This document shows positions 25,009-34,131 of a DNA stretch of 64,000 nucleotides, one piece after another. Within the stretch, counting starts at the first letter, position 1, and every line of letters starts with the position of its first letter. The position numbers and the translations under genes were made by a program. The notes under the pieces were generated by a model that worked only from the letters and a program-made list of their open reading frames with translations, made no database searches and was not told the DNA's origin. This DNA comes from Pseudomonas allokribbensis (GTDB taxonomy: Bacteria > Pseudomonadota > Gammaproteobacteria > Pseudomonadales > Pseudomonadaceae), in assembly GCF_014863605.1 (NCBI RefSeq), contig NZ_CP062252.1, forward strand, positions 877,001 to 941,000. Reading direction: 5' to 3'.

Positions 25009-26459
25009 CGTTCTCCTTGTTTGGCCAGATGCTCGCGAGCCATGTCATGCAGTGAGCGGGCGGCGGGTTTCGGAGCGCTGTGGTTCTGCGTCCACGGGCC
25101 GACGTTGTTCGGCGCCAGGGCGCGCAGTCGAGTGGCGAAAAACGCAAACAGTCGATACAAAGTCGGTGAGCTGTTGAGCTTCGCCCAGGCGTTCCAGATG
25201 AAACGTTCCTTGCGCGAATATTTGCTGCCCTGGCCGCGCATCACCTGATGAGGACTGTCGGGGGCTTTGACATTCTCTTCGCGTAGGCGGCGCAGCAGTG
25301 CAGGAATAGGAATTTTTACCGGGCACACTTCACCGCAGGCGCCGCACAACGAAGACGCACTCGGGTGATCCGGGACTTTCGCCAAACCGACCATGTGCGG
25401 AGTGATGATTTTGCCGATCGGGCCGGGGTAAACCTCGCCATAGGTATGGCCGCCGACACGGGTGTAGACCGGGCAATGATTCATGCAGGCGCCGCAGCGG
25501 ATGCAGTTCAGGGTCTGGCGCAGTTCGCTGTCGGCAAACGCCTGGCTGCGACCGTTGTCGAGCAGCACCAGATGCACTTCCTGCGGGCCGTCGAGTTCGT
25601 GTTCCTTACGCGGGCCGGAAATCATGTTGACGTAGGTGGTGATCGGAATGCCCAGTGCCGAGCGGGTCAGCAACGACAACAGCGGCGCCACGTCGCGCAG
25701 GTTTTCCACGACTTTTTCGATGCCGGTAACGGCGATGTGCACCGGTGGCACGGTGGTGGTCATGCGGCCGTTGCCTTCGTTTTCCACCAGCAGCAGGGTG
25801 CCGGTTTCGGCCACGGCGAAGTTGACACCGGAGACGCCGATGTCCGCTTCGAAGAATTTCTGCCGCAGGACCCTGCGACCGATCTGAATGAGTTGGTCAA
25901 CGTCCTTGGTGTATTCCACGCCAAGTTTGTCGTGGAACAAGGACGCGACCTGACCGGCATTCTTGTGGATTGCCGGCATGATTATGTGAGAAGGCTTCTC
26001 GTGGTCGAGCTGGACGATGTACTCCCCCATGTCGGACTCCAGACATTCAATGTCCCGAGCCTCGAGGAAATGGTTCATCTCCATCTCTTCGCTGACCATC
26101 GATTTGCCCTTGATCACTTGCCGAGCCTCGTGAGCGCGGATGATCGAAAGGACGATGCCATTGGCCTCGTCCACCGTTTCCGCCCAGTGCACTGTCACAC
26201 CGTTGCGGGTCAGGTTCTGTTCCAGTTGCTCGAGCAGGTCGGGCAACTTGGAGAGCGCGCGGGCACGGATTGCATTGCCCAGTTCACGCAGGTGTTCTCT
26301 TTCGTGGGCATCGCTGAAAGCAGCTGCCCGCTTGGTCATCAGTGAATCCATCGCAGTGCGGAAGTTGTTCCGTAACTGCGAGTCGCCCAGGGCGTTGTGC
26401 GCCCGGGTGCGGAAATCTTCTTCTACGGCAACCGTAGGAATAATCGTGGAAGTGCTCAT
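25005..26459 (-). CDS. lutB: L-lactate utilisation iron-sulfur protein LutB
   Basis: A 484-residue protein with an N-terminal LUD domain and a C-terminal ferredoxin-like part with two 4Fe-4S motifs, CIRCGACMNHCPVY and SLCGACGEVCPVKIP. The start at 26459 is chosen for its GGAGGTG ribosome site and its ATGA overlap with the lutA stop; the frame continues upstream but inside lutA. It transfers electrons during oxidation of L-lactate to pyruvate in the LutABC complex. No LldD-type flavoenzyme gene is present, so this complex is the L-lactate dehydrogenase of this locus. Confidence 0.93.
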   Translation of the reverse strand: MSTSTIIPTVAVEEDFRTRAHNALGDSQLRNNFRTAMDSLMTKRAAAFSDAHEREHLRELGNAIRARALSKLPDLLEQLEQNLTRNGVTVHWAETVDEANGIVLSIIRAHEARQVIKGKSMVSEEMEMNHFLEARDIECLESDMGEYIVQLDHEKPSHIIMPAIHKNAGQVASLFHDKLGVEYTKDVDQLIQIGRRVLRQKFFEADIGVSGVNFAVAETGTLLLVENEGNGRMTTTVPPVHIAVTGIEKVVENLRDVAPLLSLLTRSALGIPITTYVNMISGPRKEHELDGPQEVHLVLLDNGRSQAFADSELRQTLNCIRCGACMNHCPVYTRVGGHTYGEVYPGPIGKIITPHMVGLAKVPDHPSASSLCGACGEVCPVKIPIPALLRRLREENVKAPDSPHQVMRGQGSKYSRKERFIWNAWAKLNSSPTLYRLFAFFATRLRALAPNNVGPWTQNHSAPKPAARSLHDMAREHLAKQGER

Positions 26460-27280
26460 CGGGCACCTCCGGTTCGTTGCCAGAGGAAGCTCGCCAGGTG
26501 TTGCCCGCGCAGCGCTTCCTTCTGTTTTTCCAGCGAGCCGTTGATGTTCATCAAGCATCCGCAGTCGGCACTGAGTACCTGATGCGCGCCGGATTCCTTC
26601 AACGCTCGGGTCTTGTCAGCCACCATCGCGCCGGAAATGTCTGGCATACGGACGCTGAATGTCCCACCGAAGCCACAGCATTCGCTTTCGTGATCGTGAT
26701 TGACCCGTTCCACGTTGCTCAACTGCGCCAACAACTCGCGGCCGTGCAGGTGGGTATTCATTTCCCGTCGCGCCGAACACGAGGTGTGCAGCGCCACTTT
26801 GACCGGCTCGCCGCTGTCCTTGAGCTGCACCTTGCAGACGAACAGCAGGAACTCGGCCAATTCATAGGTGCGGGCCGCGAGGGCCTGAACCTGTTTCAAC
26901 GTTTCCGGCTCGTCCTTGAACAAGTCGGCGTAATGCTCGCGCAGCATTCCTGCGCAGGAACCCGACGGTACCACCACCGGATAATCGCCGGCGAACAGCG
27001 CCAGTTGCGAGCGAGCCACCGTCCGTGCCTGCTCGGTGTAACCCGAGGTGTAGGCCGGTTGTCCGCAGCAGCTCTGCCCTTGCGGGTAGTCGACCCGAAT
27101 GCCCTCGCGTTCCAGCAAATGGATCGCGTCCATCCCGGCTTCCGGGTAGAACAGGTCGACCACGCACGTGCCGAACAGGTAGACCCGCGACGGTTTCTCG
27201 CTCGGGTATTGCCGGGGCTCGGGCAGTGGCGGTGCAACGCGAGTGGCGTTGGGCACAGCGTTGTAAAAAAGCTCGCTCAT
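26456..27280 (-). CDS. lutA: L-lactate utilisation protein LutA (CCG-domain Fe-S protein)
   Basis: A 274-residue protein with two CCG domains (SCCGQPAYTSGY near 80, ECCGFGGTFSV near 210), the heterodisulfide-reductase-like fold that binds Fe-S clusters. The start at 27280 has GGAGA upstream and begins MSELFYNAVPN; the longer frame to 27394 crosses an intercistronic hairpin. It is the first subunit gene of lutABC, 150 bases downstream of lldP and overlapping lutB by four bases. Confidence 0.92.
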   Translation of the reverse strand: MSELFYNAVPNATRVAPPLPEPRQYPSEKPSRVYLFGTCVVDLFYPEAGMDAIHLLEREGIRVDYPQGQSCCGQPAYTSGYTEQARTVARSQLALFAGDYPVVVPSGSCAGMLREHYADLFKDEPETLKQVQALAARTYELAEFLLFVCKVQLKDSGEPVKVALHTSCSARREMNTHLHGRELLAQLSNVERVNHDHESECCGFGGTFSVRMPDISGAMVADKTRALKESGAHQVLSADCGCLMNINGSLEKQKEALRGQHLASFLWQRTGGAR

Positions 27281-27380
27281 CAGGCGTGTCTCCGGGTGGG
27301 CCCGGTTATCCGTCTGTTGAGGCTGCCGAATATAAAGCGCGTTGCTTTCAGCAGCCTTACAGACCGGGTTGTGAATTGCT

Positions 27381-27405
27381 GACGCCGGAATCACGAACCG
27401 GCGTC
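27381..27405 (-). other. Hairpin between lldP and lutA
   Basis: An 8-bp stem GACGCCGG/CCGGCGTC with a 9-base loop and no T-run. It could partly terminate transcription or stabilise the lldP segment of the transcript. Confidence 0.5.
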
Positions 27406-27431
27406 GGTTATTTCCATGCTTCTTGTAGGTA

Positions 27432-29126
27432 TCAGTGCACCAGCATGCCGGTGAACCAGTAGGCCTGGGCCAGGGTGATCAGGCCGACAATCGTTGCAAA
27501 GAATAGGCTGTGCTTGAGGGTGAAGCGGAACAGATCGGATTCCTTGCCCACCAGCCCGGTCGCGGCGCAGGCCACGGCAATCGACTGTGGCGAAATCATC
27601 TTGCCGGTCACGCCGCCGCTGGTATTGGCCGCTACCAGCAAGGTGTCGTTGACCCCGATCTGGTGCGCGGTGGTCGCTTGCAGCGAACTGAACAGCGCGT
27701 TGGACGAGGTATCGGAACCGGTGAGGAACACGCCCAGCCAACCCAGGAACGGCGAGAAGAACGGGAACGCCGCGCCGGTCGCTGCCAGCACCAGGGCCAT
27801 GGTCGAAGACATGCCGGAATAGTTGGTGACGAAGGCGAATGCCAGCACCATGCCGATCGACAGAATTGGCCAGCGCAGTTCGTAGAAAGTTTCTTTCAGA
27901 GTGGTAAGACCAATTTTGAAATTGATCTTCAGGATGATCATCGAGATCAGCGCCGAGAAGAAAATCGCCGTGCCGGTAGCGGAAATCGGGTCAAGTTTGA
28001 ACACGGCCGGAATAGCTGTCGGCGTCGCGACGATCGGTGCGGTCTTGATCACCAGTTGATCCAGGTGCGGGATCGCGAAGTTGAACACCCAGGCGTACAT
28101 CGAGCCGCCAGCGGCGAACATGGCCTTGAACGGTTTGAGCGTCCAGATGGTGACCAGCACGGTGAGGATCAGGAATGGCGACCAGGCCTTGAAAATTTCC
28201 CCGAGGCTGTAGGGCGAAGCGATGGTGGTGCGTTTCTGGCCGAAACCGCCGACGCTGGCAGTGACCGCCACGTTCGGGGTGGCACCGGCGATCTGTGCGC
28301 CCGCAGTGCGTTTTGGCTGCCAGACTTTCAGGAACAGGGTCAGCGAGATCAGGCTGGCCAGGGCCGAGGTGATGTCCGGCAGTTCCGGGCCGATGAAGTT
28401 CGAGGTGAAGTACTGGGTCACGGCGAAACTCAGGCCGGCAACCAGTGCGGCTGGCCAGGTTTCGCGAACGCCGCGCAGGCCGTCCATCATGAACACCAAC
28501 CAGAACGGCACGAACAGCGACAGTAGCGGCAGTTGGCGGCCGGTCATGGCGCCAATCTTGAACGCGTCGATACCGGTGACTTGGCCGGCGACGATGATCG
28601 GAATCCCCAAGGCACCGAACGCGACCGGCGCGGTGTTGGCAATCAGGCACAGCCCGGCGGCGTACAGCGGGTTGAAGCCCAGCCCTACGAGGAGCGCAGC
28701 GGTAATCGCCACGGGCGCGCCGAAACCGGCTGCACCTTCGAGGAAGGCGCCGAAGCAGAAACCGATCAGCAGCACCTGCAAGCGCTGGTCATCGGTGATC
28801 GACAGCACCGAGCTGCGGATGACTTCGAACTGACCGCTCTTGACCGTCAGTTTGTACAGGAACACCGCCGCGACAATGATCCAGGCAATCGGCCACAGAC
28901 CATAGGCGAAACCATAACCCGCGGCGGCGAACGCCATGTCGACCGGCATCTGGAACGCAAAGATCGCCACAAGAATCGCCAGGGCCAGCGTGATGCTGCC
29001 GGCGACATGGCCTTTGAGGCGGAACACCGCCAGGGCGAGGAAGAAGAAAACGATGGGGATGACGGCCGCGAGTGCGGACACGCCGAGACTGCCGAGCGGG
29101 CTGTAGAGCTGTTGCCAGGTTTGCAT
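27432..29126 (-). CDS. lldP: L-lactate permease
   Basis: A 564-residue polytopic protein (about 12-14 hydrophobic segments) of the LctP family, importing L- and D-lactate, and glycolate in some relatives, with protons. Recognisable family segments include [22 protein letters not shown] near 125 and [19 protein letters not shown] near 510. It is the first gene of the operon under the LldR operator at 29178-29194. The ATG at 29126 follows AATTAGGGGCC on the minus strand. Confidence 0.95.
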   Translation of the reverse strand: MQTWQQLYSPLGSLGVSALAAVIPIVFFFLALAVFRLKGHVAGSITLALAILVAIFAFQMPVDMAFAAAGYGFAYGLWPIAWIIVAAVFLYKLTVKSGQFEVIRSSVLSITDDQRLQVLLIGFCFGAFLEGAAGFGAPVAITAALLVGLGFNPLYAAGLCLIANTAPVAFGALGIPIIVAGQVTGIDAFKIGAMTGRQLPLLSLFVPFWLVFMMDGLRGVRETWPAALVAGLSFAVTQYFTSNFIGPELPDITSALASLISLTLFLKVWQPKRTAGAQIAGATPNVAVTASVGGFGQKRTTIASPYSLGEIFKAWSPFLILTVLVTIWTLKPFKAMFAAGGSMYAWVFNFAIPHLDQLVIKTAPIVATPTAIPAVFKLDPISATGTAIFFSALISMIILKINFKIGLTTLKETFYELRWPILSIGMVLAFAFVTNYSGMSSTMALVLAATGAAFPFFSPFLGWLGVFLTGSDTSSNALFSSLQATTAHQIGVNDTLLVAANTSGGVTGKMISPQSIAVACAATGLVGKESDLFRFTLKHSLFFATIVGLITLAQAYWFTGMLVH

Positions 29127-29177
29127 ATGGGGTGGCCCCTAATTGTTGTTGGTCAGGCACTGTCAGCGTTCTTGGTT

Positions 29178-29194
29178 AATTGGTAAGACCAATT
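29178..29194. promoter_or_regulatory. LldR-type operator in the divergent lldP/lldR promoter region
   Basis: AATTGGTAAGACCAATT is a perfect 7-3-7 palindrome of the FadR/PdhR/LldR kind (TGGT-N3-ACCA). It lies 52 bases before the lldP start. Lactate would release the repressor. Confidence 0.85.
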
Positions 29195-29387
29195 TACAAT
29201 CGCTGTTGGCTAGGGTAAAAGCCTTGATGTCGGTGTGTCAATTTGCCGCCCTAAAACTTTTGTCGAATGACCGGTGCAGGCTCGATCTGATCCGGTCCGG
29301 GGCGTTTCATCTGGCAGGTGTCGACAAGGCGCCGATAGGCCAGAATAGAGAGCCCGGCGAGTGGTCGGGATCGTGGAGAATTGAGTG

Positions 29388-30155
29388 ATGGGGTTTGATC
29401 AGATACGTCAGCGCCGTTTGTCTGACGATATTGTCGAGCGGCTTGAGGGGATGATCCTCGAGGGGACATTGAAGTCCGGCGAGCGCCTGCCGGCCGAGCG
29501 CACATTGGCGGAGCAGTTCGGTGTGTCCCGGCCTTCGTTGCGCGAGGCAATCCAGAAGCTGGCGGCCAAGGGGCTGCTGGTCAGCAAGCAGGGCGGCGGC
29601 AATTACGTGGTGGAAAGCCTGGGCTCGACCTTCAGCGACCCATTGCTGCAACTGCTGGAAAGTAATCCCGAGGCCCAGCGCGATCTGCTGGAATTTCGCC
29701 ACACGCTGGAGGCATCGTGTGCCTATTACGCGGCATTGCGCGCCACCGATGTGGATCGCGAGCGGCTGACCGCGGCGTTCGAAGAACTACAGGATTGCTA
29801 CTCGCGCCATGACGAAGTGAGTCGGGCGGAGGAGGGGGCGGCGGACGCGAAGTTTCACTTGGCTATCGCCGAGGCCAGCCATAACGCGGTGTTGCTGCAC
29901 ACCATTCGCGGGCTGTTCGACCTGCTCAAGCGCAATGTGGTGACCAACATCGGCGGCATGTACAAGCAGCGCACGGAAACCCGCGACATGCTGATCACTC
30001 AGCACCGGGAACTGTACCAGGCGATTATCGAAGGACGTGCGGAGCAGGCGCGAGAGGTTTCCAGCCGACACATTTTGTATGTGCAGGAAGTACTGGAAGA
30101 GGTACGCCAGGAAGTTCAGCGCGTGGCTCGGGCCGAGCGGCGCAAAGGGATGTAG
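29388..30155 (+). CDS. lldR: FadR-family transcriptional regulator of lactate use
   Basis: A 255-residue GntR/FadR regulator. The winged helix-turn-helix at about 8-75 includes LPAERTLAEQFGVSRPSLRE and the wing GGGNYVV. A helical FCD effector domain at about 95-240 carries the metal-binding histidines expected for FadR members (H134 area, H190s, H213 area). It is divergent from lldP with a matching palindrome between them, which identifies it as the lactate regulator. A GTG directly before the ATG could be an alternative start; GGAG lies 10-14 bases upstream. Confidence 0.92.
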   Translation: MGFDQIRQRRLSDDIVERLEGMILEGTLKSGERLPAERTLAEQFGVSRPSLREAIQKLAAKGLLVSKQGGGNYVVESLGSTFSDPLLQLLESNPEAQRDLLEFRHTLEASCAYYAALRATDVDRERLTAAFEELQDCYSRHDEVSRAEEGAADAKFHLAIAEASHNAVLLHTIRGLFDLLKRNVVTNIGGMYKQRTETRDMLITQHRELYQAIIEGRAEQAREVSSRHILYVQEVLEEVRQEVQRVARAERRKGM

Positions 30156-30164
30156 GTTCAGGCA

Positions 30165-30197
30165 TGACCGTTCCCGCGCAGAACGCGGGAATGGTCA
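30165..30197. terminator. Hairpin between convergent lldR and smpB
   Basis: A 14-bp stem with one G-T pair (30165-30178 with 30184-30197) and a 5-base loop, without a clear T-run. It is probably a shared terminator or transcript-end stabiliser. Confidence 0.6.
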
Positions 30198-30211
30198 TTC
30201 AGGCAGAAGAA

Positions 30212-30694
30212 TCAGTCTTCCTTGCCCTTGTTGCGCACCGCACGCTGCAACTCGCGACCGGCATCGCGTTCGCGCTCGGTATCACGCTTGTCGTATTCCT
30301 TCTTGCCCTTGCCCAGAGCGATCTCGCACTTGACCATGTGCTTGCTCCAGTACCAGGACAGGCATACGCAGGCATAACCCTTCTGCTGCACAGCGGCGGC
30401 CAGCTTTTCCAGCTCGCGCCGGTTGAGCAGCAGCTTCCGGGTGCGGACGGGGTCAGCGATGACGTGGGTGCTGGCGGTCATCAGAGGCGTGATGTGGCTG
30501 CCAAGCAGCCAGGCTTCGCCATCCTTGAGCAGGACGTAACTGTCGACCAGTTGCAGCTTGCTTGCCCGCAGACTTTTTACTTCCCAGCCGGCCAGGACCA
30601 GACCAGCCTCGAACTTGTGCTCGATGAAGTAATCGTGTCGCGCCTTTTTGTTCTGCGCGATGGTCCCTGTTGGGTGTTTCTTCTGTTTAGCCAT
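30212..30694 (-). CDS. smpB: SsrA-binding protein SmpB
   Basis: A 160-residue tmRNA partner that binds the tRNA-like domain and delivers it to stalled ribosomes. The conserved opening [21 protein letters not shown], the central GWEVKSLR, the HITPL motif and the basic C-terminal tail ([15 protein letters not shown]) are all present. The length is typical. It lies 9 kb from ssrA, with the lactate locus between. Confidence 0.97.
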   Translation of the reverse strand: MAKQKKHPTGTIAQNKKARHDYFIEHKFEAGLVLAGWEVKSLRASKLQLVDSYVLLKDGEAWLLGSHITPLMTASTHVIADPVRTRKLLLNRRELEKLAAAVQQKGYACVCLSWYWSKHMVKCEIALGKGKKEYDKRDTERERDAGRELQRAVRNKGKED

Positions 30695-30813
30695 AGGGGC
30701 GGCATTATATGGAGATAAACGGCTGTCGGCTACGGTGATGCTGCGTGCTTGAGCAGGTTGAGTGAATCCCGGACAATGCGGCCTCTTTTTCTAACGCTTG
30801 GGCGTGATAAACG

Positions 30814-32217
30814 ATGTCGACAGACAAGGTTTCTGTCCACGGCAGTTGGGCTAGCCGCTGGGTTTTCATATTCGCCGCGACCGGTTCGGCCGTGGGATTG
30901 GGCAGCATCTGGAAGTTCCCCTACATGGTCGGGGTCTACGGTGGCGGCGCCTTTGTGCTGATGTTTCTGGCCTGCATCGCGCTGATCGGCATTCCGGTGA
31001 TGCTCGCGGAAACCCTGATCGGCCGGCGTGCGCGGCTGAGTCCGGCCAACGCCCTCAAGGTGCTGGCGATCGAAGCCGGGCATTCGGGCAAGTGGTCGTG
31101 GGGCGCGTTCGCCGGGATGATCACGGCGTTGCTGATCCTGTCTTTCTATAGTGTGGTCGGCGGCTGGTCGCTGGATTACATCATCGATATGGGGCGCGGG
31201 GATTTCCAGGGGGCGACGGCCGATCAGGTCGGTGCCTATTTCGGCAATGTCATCGCCGACCCTTGGCGTATCACGCTGTGGCACACGGTTTTCATGCTGC
31301 TGTCGGCGGTGGTGATCGCAAAGGGCGTGGTCGCCGGGCTTGAGCGAAGCCTGCGGATCATGATGCCGCTGTTGTTTGTGATGGTCCTCGTCCTGCTGGG
31401 CTATAGCATGACCACCGGGCATTTCATGGAAGGCGTGCATTTCATGTTCGACTTCCACCCGGAGAAAGTCCTCGATGGCTTGCTGCCGGCCATGGGGCAC
31501 GCCTTTTTCTCCCTGAGCGTGGGCGTGGGCTCGATCATGATCTACGGCGCCTACATGACGAAGGAAGCCTCGCTGTCCGGCACCGTTGTGGGTGTGGCGC
31601 TGCTCGATACCTTCGTTTCGCTGGTGGCCGGTCTGGCATTGTTTCCGATTGTGTTCGCTGGCGGTTTGAACCCTAGCGAAGGGCCTGGCTTGATGTTCGT
31701 CAGCCTGCCATTTGCTTTTGGTAACGTGCTTTTCGGCCAGTTGATGGGCGTGGTGTTCTTCGTTCTGGTAGCCATTGCTGCCTGGAGTTCGGCGATTTCC
31801 CTGCTGGAGCCGATGGTCGCCTATCTGGTCGAGCGGACTAAAATCAGTCGTGCATGGGTGACATTCTGGTTGGCGTTCATCTGCTGGTTTGTCGGTCTGG
31901 GTACGGTGTTTTCCTTCAATATCTGGAAGGAAGCGAAATTTTTCGTGAACGAAGGCGGAATGTTCCATCTCTACCAATGGGGTGCCGCAGGCGGTCTGGA
32001 CTTCTTTGGTGTGATCGACTTCTTCACCTCGCGGATCATGCTGCCGCTTGGCGGATTGTGCTTTGTACTGTTTGCCGGATGGGTGATGGGGCGTGACGCG
32101 GTGCGCGACGAATTGTCGATTCGCAGCCCGGCGCTATTCGCCTTGTCTCTGTTCTTGATGCGCTATGTGGCGCCCATCGGCATTCTTGTAGTGTTTGCCA
32201 CCCAGCTCTGGAAGTGA
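30814..32217 (+). CDS. Sodium-dependent transporter, NSS/SNF family
   Basis: A 467-residue polytopic symporter. The N-terminal unwound-helix sodium and substrate site is GSAVGLGSIWKFPYMVGVYGG in pieces at about 24-45, the signature of LeuT-like NSS proteins, with about 11-12 membrane segments. The family imports amino acids or related amines using sodium. The substrate cannot be decided from sequence. It is followed after 7 bases by ratA, so the three genes to rnfH may form one transcript. No strong ribosome site precedes the ATG. Confidence 0.92.
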   Translation: MSTDKVSVHGSWASRWVFIFAATGSAVGLGSIWKFPYMVGVYGGGAFVLMFLACIALIGIPVMLAETLIGRRARLSPANALKVLAIEAGHSGKWSWGAFAGMITALLILSFYSVVGGWSLDYIIDMGRGDFQGATADQVGAYFGNVIADPWRITLWHTVFMLLSAVVIAKGVVAGLERSLRIMMPLLFVMVLVLLGYSMTTGHFMEGVHFMFDFHPEKVLDGLLPAMGHAFFSLSVGVGSIMIYGAYMTKEASLSGTVVGVALLDTFVSLVAGLALFPIVFAGGLNPSEGPGLMFVSLPFAFGNVLFGQLMGVVFFVLVAIAAWSSAISLLEPMVAYLVERTKISRAWVTFWLAFICWFVGLGTVFSFNIWKEAKFFVNEGGMFHLYQWGAAGGLDFFGVIDFFTSRIMLPLGGLCFVLFAGWVMGRDAVRDELSIRSPALFALSLFLMRYVAPIGILVVFATQLWK

Positions 32218-32224
32218 CGCTTAC

Positions 32225-32659
32225 ATGACGACACATATTCAACGATCAGCGCTGCTGCCTTACCCGGCGCAATTTCTCTATGACCTGGTCAATGACGTGG
32301 CGCGTTATCCGGAGTTCTTGCCGTGGTGCTCGTCAGCAGAGGTTCTGGAAAGCTCGCCTGAACACATGCGCGCCAGCGTCGGTGTGGCCAAGGGTGGCCT
32401 CAGTCAGCACTTCGTGACACGCAATACCCTGGTGCCGGGACAATCGATCGAAATGAATCTCGAGGAAGGTCCGTTCAATCAGTTGCACGGTGTCTGGGTG
32501 TTCAAGGCGTTGAACGAGAAAGCCTGCAAGATCAGCCTCGATCTGTCCTTCGATTATGCCGGCCCGTTGGTGCGCGCCACGCTCGGGCCGCTGTTCAATC
32601 AGGCTGCCAACACGCTGGTGGATGCATTCTGCCAGCGCGCCAAGCAGATGCATGGTTGA
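32225..32659 (+). CDS. RatA/COQ10-like START-domain protein
   Basis: A 144-residue single-domain protein of the polyketide cyclase/START superfamily (ALLPYPAQFLYDLVNDVARY, FLPWCSS, then the C-terminal helix ANTLVDAFCQRAKQMHG). In E. coli the homologue was named RatA toxin, but the family also includes the ubiquinone-binding COQ10 proteins, and a respiratory role is more probable here. The next gene rnfH overlaps by 8 bases, the usual pairing. The ATG at 32225 is the first that gives the conserved N-terminus. Confidence 0.9.
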   Translation: MTTHIQRSALLPYPAQFLYDLVNDVARYPEFLPWCSSAEVLESSPEHMRASVGVAKGGLSQHFVTRNTLVPGQSIEMNLEEGPFNQLHGVWVFKALNEKACKISLDLSFDYAGPLVRATLGPLFNQAANTLVDAFCQRAKQMHG

Positions 32660-32966
32660 GCCGGTGATCGAAATAGAAGTGGTGTACGCGGCGGTTGATC
32701 GTCAGGTGTTGCGCACGATCAGCGTGGCAGAGGGGGCGACGGTGCGTACTGCGCTGTTGGCCAGTGGCATTGATAGCGAGTTTCCGGAACTGGATCTGGC
32801 CGGTTGCCCGGTCGGGATTTTCGGCAAAGTGGTTGCCGATCCGGATGTGCGGGTTGTTCAGGCGGGGGATCGCCTCGAAATCTACCGACCACTGCTGGCT
32901 GATCCGAAAGAGGTGCGCCGATTGCGGGCCGCCAAGGTTGCCGAGGCCAAAGCCAGAAATCAGTGA
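32652..32966 (+). CDS. rnfH: RnfH family ubiquitin-like protein
   Basis: A 104-residue protein of the UPF0125/RnfH family with a beta-grasp fold: IEIEVVYAAVDRQVLRTISV, VGIFGKVV and GDRLEIYRPLLADPKEVRRL are diagnostic. The function is not established. It overlaps the upstream RatA-like gene by 8 bases, a conserved arrangement in gammaproteobacteria, and is followed by a strong terminator. Confidence 0.9.
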   Translation: MVEPVIEIEVVYAAVDRQVLRTISVAEGATVRTALLASGIDSEFPELDLAGCPVGIFGKVVADPDVRVVQAGDRLEIYRPLLADPKEVRRLRAAKVAEAKARNQ

Positions 32967-32986
32967 TGCGCCAATCTGCAGGCAAT

Positions 32987-33014
32987 AAAAAACCCGGAAT
33001 TTCCGGGTTTTTTA
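32987..33014. terminator. Bidirectional terminator between rnfH and bamE
   Basis: AACCCGGAA (32991-32999) pairs with TTCCGGGTT (33001-33009), with six A before and TTTTTT after. Confidence 0.92.
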
Positions 33015-33026
33015 TTGCGTCGCAAA

Positions 33027-33554
33027 TTATTGCGGCGAGGTGTCCAGCGGCTCTGGTGTTGGAACCGGAACGGTTTCCACACCATCGACGTCCTTCTGGA
33101 TCTGATCCAGCAAGGAACCTGGCTTGACCGGTTTTTCCGGTTTTGGCTTCTCGGCGTTTTCAGCAGGAGCGGTCACGTTAGTGCCACTTTCCTTGCCGAG
33201 AATGGCTTCGTCACGGCTCACGCCCGGCATGAAGTCACCGGACAGGCTGACAAGGCGGTCGTTTGAGTCGAAAATGACACTCATGCGTTCCTGCTGGCGT
33301 TCACCGCCACCAGGTTGCAGGCTGTACAGATAATCCCAGCGATTGGCATGGAACGTGTCGACAAGCAGAGGGTTGCCCATGATAAACCGTACTTGCGGCC
33401 GGGTCATTCCCGGGCGTAACTGGTCTATCATGTCCTGCGTGACGACATTGCCCTGCTGGATGTCGATTTTGTAAACCCCGGGGAATGAACAACCGGCGAG
33501 TGCGAGCAGTCCCACAAAGGTGAAACTGGTTAGCAAGAGCTTGGTGTTTTGCAT
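33027..33554 (-). CDS. bamE: Outer membrane assembly lipoprotein BamE
   Basis: A 175-residue lipoprotein. A signal sequence ends in the lipobox LALAGC (Cys22), followed by the SmpA/OmlA domain with [18 protein letters not shown] and the [10 protein letters not shown] segment near 55-65. BamE is an accessory of the BAM complex that inserts beta-barrel proteins into the outer membrane. The C-terminal 45 residues are Pro/Lys/Glu-rich and extend beyond the E. coli protein, as is usual in Pseudomonas (OmlA). It is divergent from fur, the conserved order. Confidence 0.95.
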   Translation of the reverse strand: MQNTKLLLTSFTFVGLLALAGCSFPGVYKIDIQQGNVVTQDMIDQLRPGMTRPQVRFIMGNPLLVDTFHANRWDYLYSLQPGGGERQQERMSVIFDSNDRLVSLSGDFMPGVSRDEAILGKESGTNVTAPAENAEKPKPEKPVKPGSLLDQIQKDVDGVETVPVPTPEPLDTSPQ

Positions 33555-33651
33555 CGGTGGGCGACTTCCACTATCTTGGCTGGGACAACGTAAACGCCGA
33601 TCATACCCGCATTAAGAGAAGCTGCGAAGCAGCATCGCGAGAAAGCTGACC

Positions 33652-34056
33652 ATGGTTGAAAATAGCGAACTACGCAAAGCCGGCCTCAAAGTGACCCTGC
33701 CACGGGTCAAGATCCTGCAAATGCTCGACTCTACCGAGCAGCGTCACATGAGTGCCGAGGACGTCTACAAGGCGTTGATGGAAGCTGGCGAGGACGTCGG
33801 TCTGGCCACGGTTTACCGTGTTCTGACCCAGTTCGAAGCGGCTGGCCTCGTGGTCCGTCATAACTTCGATGGCGGTCACGCGGTATTCGAATTGGCCGAC
33901 GGTGGCCACCACGACCATATGGTCAACGTGGAAACCGGTGAGGTTGTCGAATTCGTCAGCATCGAAATCGAAAAGCTCCAGAAGGCAATTGCCGAAGAGC
34001 ACGGTGTCGAGTTGGTAGATCACAACCTGGTGCTGTACGTCCGCAAGAAAAAGTAA
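33652..34056 (+). CDS. fur: Ferric uptake regulator
   Basis: A 134-residue iron-responsive repressor. The winged helix is at about 1-80 (DVGLATVYRVLTQFEAAGLV). The regulatory metal site includes H33, E81, and the HHDHMV cluster at 87-92. The C-terminal CxxC zinc motif of E. coli Fur is absent, as in P. aeruginosa Fur. It is divergent from bamE; convergent recN follows beyond a terminator. Confidence 0.97.
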   Translation: MVENSELRKAGLKVTLPRVKILQMLDSTEQRHMSAEDVYKALMEAGEDVGLATVYRVLTQFEAAGLVVRHNFDGGHAVFELADGGHHDHMVNVETGEVVEFVSIEIEKLQKAIAEEHGVELVDHNLVLYVRKKK

Positions 34057-34090
34057 GCATGTCGCGCGAATTTCAGGTTCGCGAAACGAA

Positions 34091-34116
34091 CGAAGGCGAC
34101 CCAAGGGTCGCCTTCG
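34091..34116. terminator. Terminator between convergent fur and recN
   Basis: An 11-bp stem CGAAGGCGACC/GGTCGCCTTCG with a CAAG tetraloop. The T-rich sequence that follows is interrupted. Confidence 0.8.
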
Positions 34117-34131
34117 TGCTTTCTGTCGTGC

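Noticed and set aside
32225..32966. ratA-rnfH as a toxin-antitoxin pair
   Set aside because: The pair is a conserved housekeeping neighbourhood; the COQ10-like fold and the lack of antitoxin features argue against it.
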